This document shows, piece by piece, positions 60,157 through 64,000 of a stretch of DNA of 64,000 nucleotides; the first letter of the stretch is position 1, and each line of letters starts with the position of its first letter. A model generated the notes under the pieces. The model worked only from the letters and a program-made list of their open reading frames with translations, made no database searches and was not told the DNA's origin. This stretch comes from Sulfitobacter sabulilitoris (lineage in GTDB: Bacteria; Pseudomonadota; Alphaproteobacteria; Rhodobacterales; Rhodobacteraceae): positions 299,591 to 363,590 of the forward strand of contig NZ_VANS01000004.1 of the NCBI RefSeq assembly GCF_005887615.1. Reading direction: 5' to 3'. A program made the translations under genes and the position numbers.

Positions 60157-61263
60157 CTACCCCCCGGGGTCCAGGAGCTTGACCTCCTGCCCTTCCTTCA
60201 GGAACGACACGCCCGCAGACGCGACCAGATCGCCTGGGGCCAGCCCGTCAATCACGACCACCATGTTCTCGCGGATGCCGCCGACGGTCACGGTTTCGCG
60301 CCGCACCGTCGAGGTATCGGCATCGTACACATAGACACCCGCCTGCGCCGGGCTCTGCGCATCGCCGGGGCTCCCGCTCAGACCGTCTTTGATCAGCGCC
60401 GAGATCGGAAGCGGATAGCCTTCGCGAACGGGCAGCGGAAATTCTATCGCCGTCTCGACCGCCATCCCGGCTTTGAGAAGCGGGTGCGTATCCTTGAGCC
60501 GCAGCACGATGGGAAAACTCGACACCGTATCGGCGCGCGAGCCGATTTCACTTACGACTGCGGGCAGCGTGACATCGGGACGGTCCGCCAGCCGGATGGA
60601 CGCCTCCTTGCCCACGACCAGTTCGCTCGCCGCGTCGAAGCTGACCGAGAACGACACCTCGAATGCGTCGGGCGAATACATGGTCGCAATCGGCGCGCCC
60701 GCGCCGAGGGTCGCGAACGCGGTGGCATCGACAGAGTTCACGATGCCCGCGAAGGGCGCGCGCAGGTCCGCTTTTTCAAGGTTCTCCTCGGCCGACTCGA
60801 GCGATTTCTGTGCCTGGACCAGTGCCGCAGCAGCCGAGTCGGCCTTGGATTGGGCATCGTCAACAGCCACCCGTGTGGTCGTTCCGCGATCCAATAACTC
60901 CTGCTGCCGCTTTAGCGTGTCAGCGGCGTTGCGCGCCGAGGCCTGAGCCTGAACAACTGCGGCCGCGGCGGTTTCGGCCTGAAGGCGCAACGTTTCAGGG
61001 TCCAGCCGTGCGACAACCTCGCCCTCGGTCAGTCTTTGTCCGACATCAAGGTCGAATTCCGCCAGTCGCCCGCCGATCTCGAAGGAAAGAACCGTCAGGT
61101 TCGACGGTTCCAACACACCCGGAAATCGCCGGGTCTGCGAGCGTTCGGCTTCTGCAACCTCATGCACCTTCAGGCCGCGTATGACCGGTTCCTGCGCGGC
61201 CTCTTCCTCGCGACAACCACCGATAACTATGAGTATGACAAGAGCAGTTACAATTCGCTGCAT
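60157..61263 (-). CDS. RND efflux membrane-fusion (adaptor) lipoprotein
   Basis: This 368-residue periplasmic adaptor has a lipobox signal (ALVILIVIGGC, acylated cysteine about residue 17), a biotinyl-lipoyl domain (FEIGGRLAEFDLDVGQRLTEGEVVARLD), a coiled-coil hairpin (LQAETAAAAVVQAQASARNAADTLKRQQELLDRGTTTRVAVDDAQSKADSAAAALVQAQ region), and then ADLRAPFAGIVNSVDA. ATG 61263 is chosen because GGAGGGGGT lies upstream; an in-frame earlier start is less likely. It links the RND pump to an outer-membrane channel encoded elsewhere. Confidence 0.88.
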   Translation of the reverse strand: MQRIVTALVILIVIGGCREEEAAQEPVIRGLKVHEVAEAERSQTRRFPGVLEPSNLTVLSFEIGGRLAEFDLDVGQRLTEGEVVARLDPETLRLQAETAAAAVVQAQASARNAADTLKRQQELLDRGTTTRVAVDDAQSKADSAAAALVQAQKSLESAEENLEKADLRAPFAGIVNSVDATAFATLGAGAPIATMYSPDAFEVSFSVSFDAASELVVGKEASIRLADRPDVTLPAVVSEIGSRADTVSSFPIVLRLKDTHPLLKAGMAVETAIEFPLPVREGYPLPISALIKDGLSGSPGDAQSPAQAGVYVYDADTSTVRRETVTVGGIRENMVVVIDGLAPGDLVASAGVSFLKEGQEVKLLDPGG

Positions 61264-61960
61264 TAGCCAGACCCCCTCCAGGCTCACGAAGAGAGTGCCC
61301 TGCAGCGGTCGATTCGTCTATCTCACCCGACCCGGTCACCGTCTTCTTCCGTGCTCGTCGGGCAAGTGAACACCTGGTTTGCGCGGCGGCGGTTGATGTC
61401 CTTGTGCGCCCCCCTAATCAAGCGATTGCAAGATCGACCGAGTTGCCGAGCCGAAGCCAAAGGCGTCGACGCGACCGGGAAATGCCGCGCTCCTCACCAC
61501 ATTCGTTGCCTGTCCGCATTGGACACTACGAACGCTGCGGCGTCTTCAGCAACGAAGTTCAAACGGTGCCAGATCACAGTCCATCAGTTCTGCGTATTCG
61601 AGGTGTTTCAAGGCAAAGACCGCATTTTCTTCCTTATGGAACATCCATGGCACGAATGGCCGAAAGACGCGCGGCGAATGCCCGGAACGGGTGCTTGCAT
61701 TGCAGCAGGGGTGACGAACGTTGGGCGGCAGCTCCGGGCCGTCTTTGACGCGACCGCTGCTCTGAGTACGACGGCTTGATGCGCTGCCTCGGGCGTCTGT
61801 TTCGAGCCCGGAACGGACAGCGTATTCCGCAGTACCTCCAGCAATTCCCTTGATCTCTGTGGACCTCGGCTGCAGCGTGGACATAGCGGGAATGAGTCCG
61901 GAGACCTCAGTTGGAAGATCAGGCATACACACTGCCGGATGTCTGTCAGGAAAAACCGGG
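61264..61960. other. Gene-free 697-nt region
   Basis: Open frames on both strands (for example 61351-61779) give cysteine- and arginine-rich translations without recognisable domains. The region lies between the divergently oriented RND adaptor gene and the cyclase gene and probably contains both promoters. No terminator, tRNA or insertion sequence was recognised. Confidence 0.4.
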
Positions 61961-62944
61961 ATGACGCGGGCATCTCCGGAACTCTTCGCTGTTTCAAGGC
62001 GGTGGATCGCCGCAATTCAGTATCGACGAAAGAACGAGCTTCGCGAGCTTATGTCCGACCGTGCCCACCTGCGGTTTGTTGGCAGCGGTGACGGCGAACT
62101 CTGGGCAGGCAGCGCCGTGCGAGAGGGGATCGGCGACTTTTTCGGAGCAATCCCGCCGCTCTTGAAACACGAGGAAACATTTGCCGAGGCCTACGAGAAT
62201 GGCGAAACCGGGTGGTCGTGCTTGACCCACGAAATCGTCTTTTCCAATCAGCCCGACCGGACATTCTGTGTCCGCACGACCTTGATCTTCGCGCTTGAGG
62301 ACGGTGTCTGGAAAATCGTGCATCGTCACGGCTCGGTTCCTATCCCCAACATGGAGTTCACGGGAACCGAGCAAAACGCAATTGCTGATCTGGTCGCGGC
62401 GGCAAAGGAGGATTTTTCGCTGAATCAGCGCGAAGGTTTTGCCTCGATCATGTTCACCGACATCGTCAATTCTTCACGCATCGCGTCGGTTTTGGGTGAC
62501 CGTCTCTGGTCCTCGGAAGTGGCACGGCACTTTGCCGCTGTGCGAAAGCTTATCGAGGAAGCGGGCGGTCAATTCGTGAAGTCCTTGGGCGATGGTACAA
62601 TGTCGAGCTTTTCGGAGCCTGCCAAAGCGCTGCGTGCCGCGCGAGGGATCTTGCAGGCCACCGAGCAGTCGGACGGACCTGCCATCGCACTGCGCATCGG
62701 CATTCATACTGGCAATGTCGTCCAGACGAGCGATGACTTCTTTGGCACGGTCGTCAACAAGGCTGCCCGAATAGCGGCGCTTGCGGCTCCAGGCGAAATA
62801 CGCGTCTCTGATGCCACGCGGAAGATGGCTGGCGACACTTGGGATTACCTCTTTTCGGATACTGTTTCCGTACTGTTGGAGGGGTTTGAAGGTGAGCACC
62901 TGATTCACCGACTGGAGCAGGGATCCGAGCCGGGAACCCTCTGA
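61961..62944 (+). CDS. Class III adenylate/guanylate cyclase with NTF2-like N-terminal domain
   Basis: This 327-residue cytoplasmic protein has an N-terminal SnoaL/NTF2-like alpha+beta domain (about residues 5-140; ELRELMSDRAHLRFVGSGDG to VWKIVHRHGSVP) followed by a class III nucleotidyl cyclase domain: metal aspartates in FTDIVNSS and KSLGDGTMSSF, and the substrate/transition-state segment DDFFGTVVNKAARI (asparagine and arginine). ATG 61961 is chosen because AGGAAA lies upstream and the family-like sequence begins there. It makes cAMP (or cGMP); the NTF2-like domain may bind a small ligand. Confidence 0.85.
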   Translation: MTRASPELFAVSRRWIAAIQYRRKNELRELMSDRAHLRFVGSGDGELWAGSAVREGIGDFFGAIPPLLKHEETFAEAYENGETGWSCLTHEIVFSNQPDRTFCVRTTLIFALEDGVWKIVHRHGSVPIPNMEFTGTEQNAIADLVAAAKEDFSLNQREGFASIMFTDIVNSSRIASVLGDRLWSSEVARHFAAVRKLIEEAGGQFVKSLGDGTMSSFSEPAKALRAARGILQATEQSDGPAIALRIGIHTGNVVQTSDDFFGTVVNKAARIAALAAPGEIRVSDATRKMAGDTWDYLFSDTVSVLLEGFEGEHLIHRLEQGSEPGTL

Positions 62945-63011
62945 GGCACAGGTGTTCGCTTGTGGCCGGTTTGTCCCGCGCTGCCGACCAACACGGTTTA
63001 CGGACACCCCC

Positions 63012-63041
63012 AAAAGAAAAGGGCTGCCCGGAGGCAGCCCT
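63012..63041 (-). terminator. Rho-independent terminator of the phasin gene
   Basis: Perfect 9-bp stem (AGGGCTGCC 63020-63028, GGCAGCCCT 63033-63041) with a 4-nt loop; on the minus strand it is followed by TTTTCTTTTGG. It lies 85 nt past the phasin stop. Confidence 0.85.
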
Positions 63042-63108
63042 GAGATCACACCGACCGCTTGCCATTCGCGTGTGCGAAAACCACAAGGGTGGGTCGGTGC
63101 TGTTTCGG

Positions 63109-63134
63109 TCGGTCCGTCGGGACCGATTATTTTG
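63109..63134 (+). terminator. Possible plus-strand terminator abutting the phasin stop
   Basis: TCGGTCC (63109-63115) and GGACCGA (63120-63126) with a 4-nt loop, followed on the plus strand by TTATTTT. It would end cyclase transcripts 165 nt after that gene and touches the phasin stop codon (63127-63129). Confidence 0.45.
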
Positions 63135-63555
63135 CGGCCGTGGTCGCTTTCGTGGCGGCAGGCTTGGCCGCCGCGGTGGCTTTTTCGCCAAAGCCCTTGC
63201 CCGCGGCCGTCATCAGCTCAAGGCTGTCGGCCTGGGCTTTTTGCGCAACATCGAACAGCGCGCTCATGTGCTCGGTCGCCGATTGGGCGTAGCCCGTCAT
63301 GAAATCGGACATTGCCGTCATGTAGGCGGTGGGCTCTGCCTTTGCCTTGGAAACCTCTCCCAGGGACTTCAGCGTCTGCTGGGTCCACTTCGAGGAGATC
63401 TCGCTCGACTTCTCGACGGCCGTCAGGGTCACGGCGCCAAGCTTTTCATTGAGGTCGGCGGTCGATTTGAAAGCGCCCTCTGCCGCCGATGCGTCGATCG
63501 GGAAAGCGGCCATTGTGTCTTTGAGGATGGTTGTCATATCGGGTGTCGCGGTCAT
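63127..63555 (-). CDS. Phasin family protein
   Basis: This 142-residue helical protein matches phasins, which coat polyhydroxyalkanoate granules. Typical features are KSTADLNEKLGAVTLTAVEKSSEISSKWTQQTLKSL, and YAQSATEHMSALFDVAQKAQADSLELM, then an alanine/lysine/threonine-rich tail (EKATAAAKPAATKATTAAK). The ATG 63555 is preceded by AAGGA. A good rho-independent terminator follows. No PHA synthase gene is in the window. Confidence 0.85.
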   Translation of the reverse strand: MTATPDMTTILKDTMAAFPIDASAAEGAFKSTADLNEKLGAVTLTAVEKSSEISSKWTQQTLKSLGEVSKAKAEPTAYMTAMSDFMTGYAQSATEHMSALFDVAQKAQADSLELMTAAGKGFGEKATAAAKPAATKATTAAK

Positions 63556-63715
63556 GGAATTATCCTTTAAGCTGGCGGGCACAGCCCGCTGTATGTCTCT
63601 ATCCTCCATATGATTGCTGCGTCGCAGCATTTCAAGGGGGCATTGCCGCGCTGCAGAATTATTTGAAGAGAGGCGCGGCGCCCGGTTGCGCATCGGGACG
63701 GCTCACTTTGTTTTT

Positions 63716-63979
63716 TTATTCGAGCTCTTCACCGTCGCTCCACCACATTATCCCGTCCATCGCCCGACTTGCCGCATCAGACGTACCCTCTGAAGCCCAG
63801 TCCCAAAAACCACTTAATGACGTTTGAGTTCCAACGAGGAAACCTGTCCAATCTATATCAGGGACTTCTATTGATTTTATGTCTTCCAGGGTCGGCGTCA
63901 GATCTTTTGCCTTGGCCCAGGCTCTTCCGGGTGAACCCTTTGTTGTTTCCCAAATCTCATGTCGTGTTGGCACTCGCAT
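63716..63979 (-). CDS. Small hypothetical protein at the right edge
   Basis: This 87-residue protein (MRVPTRHEIWETTKGSPGRAWAKAKDL start; ends DGIMWWSDGEELE) is soluble and tryptophan-rich. I do not recognise its family. The local base composition (roughly half GC) is clearly lower than that of the flanking genes, suggesting transfer or a recent insertion. The start ATG 63979 is 21 nt from the window edge, so a longer upstream start cannot be excluded. Confidence 0.4.
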   Translation of the reverse strand: MRVPTRHEIWETTKGSPGRAWAKAKDLTPTLEDIKSIEVPDIDWTGFLVGTQTSLSGFWDWASEGTSDAASRAMDGIMWWSDGEELE

Positions 63980-64000
63980 CGAACATACCGTGATGTCCTC

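Noticed and set aside
61351..61932. Opposite frames of 128-142 codons as a transposase remnant
   Set aside because: No catalytic or helix-turn-helix pattern is seen, and translations are cysteine/arginine-rich in the manner of non-coding DNA.

Overview
The window is high-GC DNA with the gene content of an alphaproteobacterium of the Rhodobacterales (Roseobacter group). The evidence is an ActR/PrrA/RegA-type redox regulator, a choline ABC transporter (ChoXWV), an acyl-homoserine lactone synthase with a perfect CtrA-type box (TTAA-N7-TTAAC) in its upstream region, a phasin, and tightly overlapping genes joined by ATGA. No rRNA, tRNA, CRISPR array, intact insertion sequence or prophage was recognised.

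Layout: 1-2.9 kb is a nitrate/sulfonate/taurine-class ABC importer (binding protein, ATPase, permease), convergent with a sulfatase-family hydrolase (to 4.5 kb). 4.6-5.8 kb carries a small TUDOR-like protein and a viral-type topoisomerase IB. 5.9-8.4 kb holds a membrane histidine kinase divergent from a solo LuxI-type synthase. 8.4-11.6 kb groups a UbiB/ABC1 kinase, a RegA-like regulator, a UbiG-like methyltransferase and a small membrane protein. 11.6-17.8 kb is a minus-strand CoA-ester operon: acyl-CoA ligase, 3-hydroxyacyl-CoA dehydrogenase, thiamine-diphosphate enzyme, MaoC-like hydratase, CaiB-type CoA transferase. 17.9-21.3 kb pairs an HtrA protease with a divergent two-component system. 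21.4-23.0 kb has a Crp/Fnr regulator with a coupled small ORF, and a pseudoazurin. 23.4-26.2 kb is choXWV.

26.4-36.9 kb is a long minus-strand series: prepilin peptidase, two Sel1-repeat proteins, a small secreted protein, a tail-fibre-like secreted protein, a sulfotransferase, an exostosin-like protein, and a large fusion of a permease with an FG-GAP/ASPIC propeller. Divergent from it, 37.0-47.0 kb is a complete type II secretion operon in the unusual order G-H-I-J-K-L-M-C-D-E-F. It is followed by a 2,594-residue protein of 16 tandem domains, each with one cysteine pair, ending in an autotransporter-like beta-barrel (47.1-54.9 kb). The prepilin peptidase, secretion operon, secreted proteins and giant protein look like one surface/secretion island.

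55.2-64 kb has a GAF histidine kinase, a gene-poor stretch with possible remnants, an RND efflux pair without an outer-membrane factor and with changed proton-relay residues, an adenylate cyclase with an NTF2-like domain, a phasin, and a small ORF in lower-GC DNA. The most interesting items are the LuxI/CtrA arrangement, the giant cysteine-paired protein next to the type II operon, and the permease/FG-GAP/ASPIC fusion.
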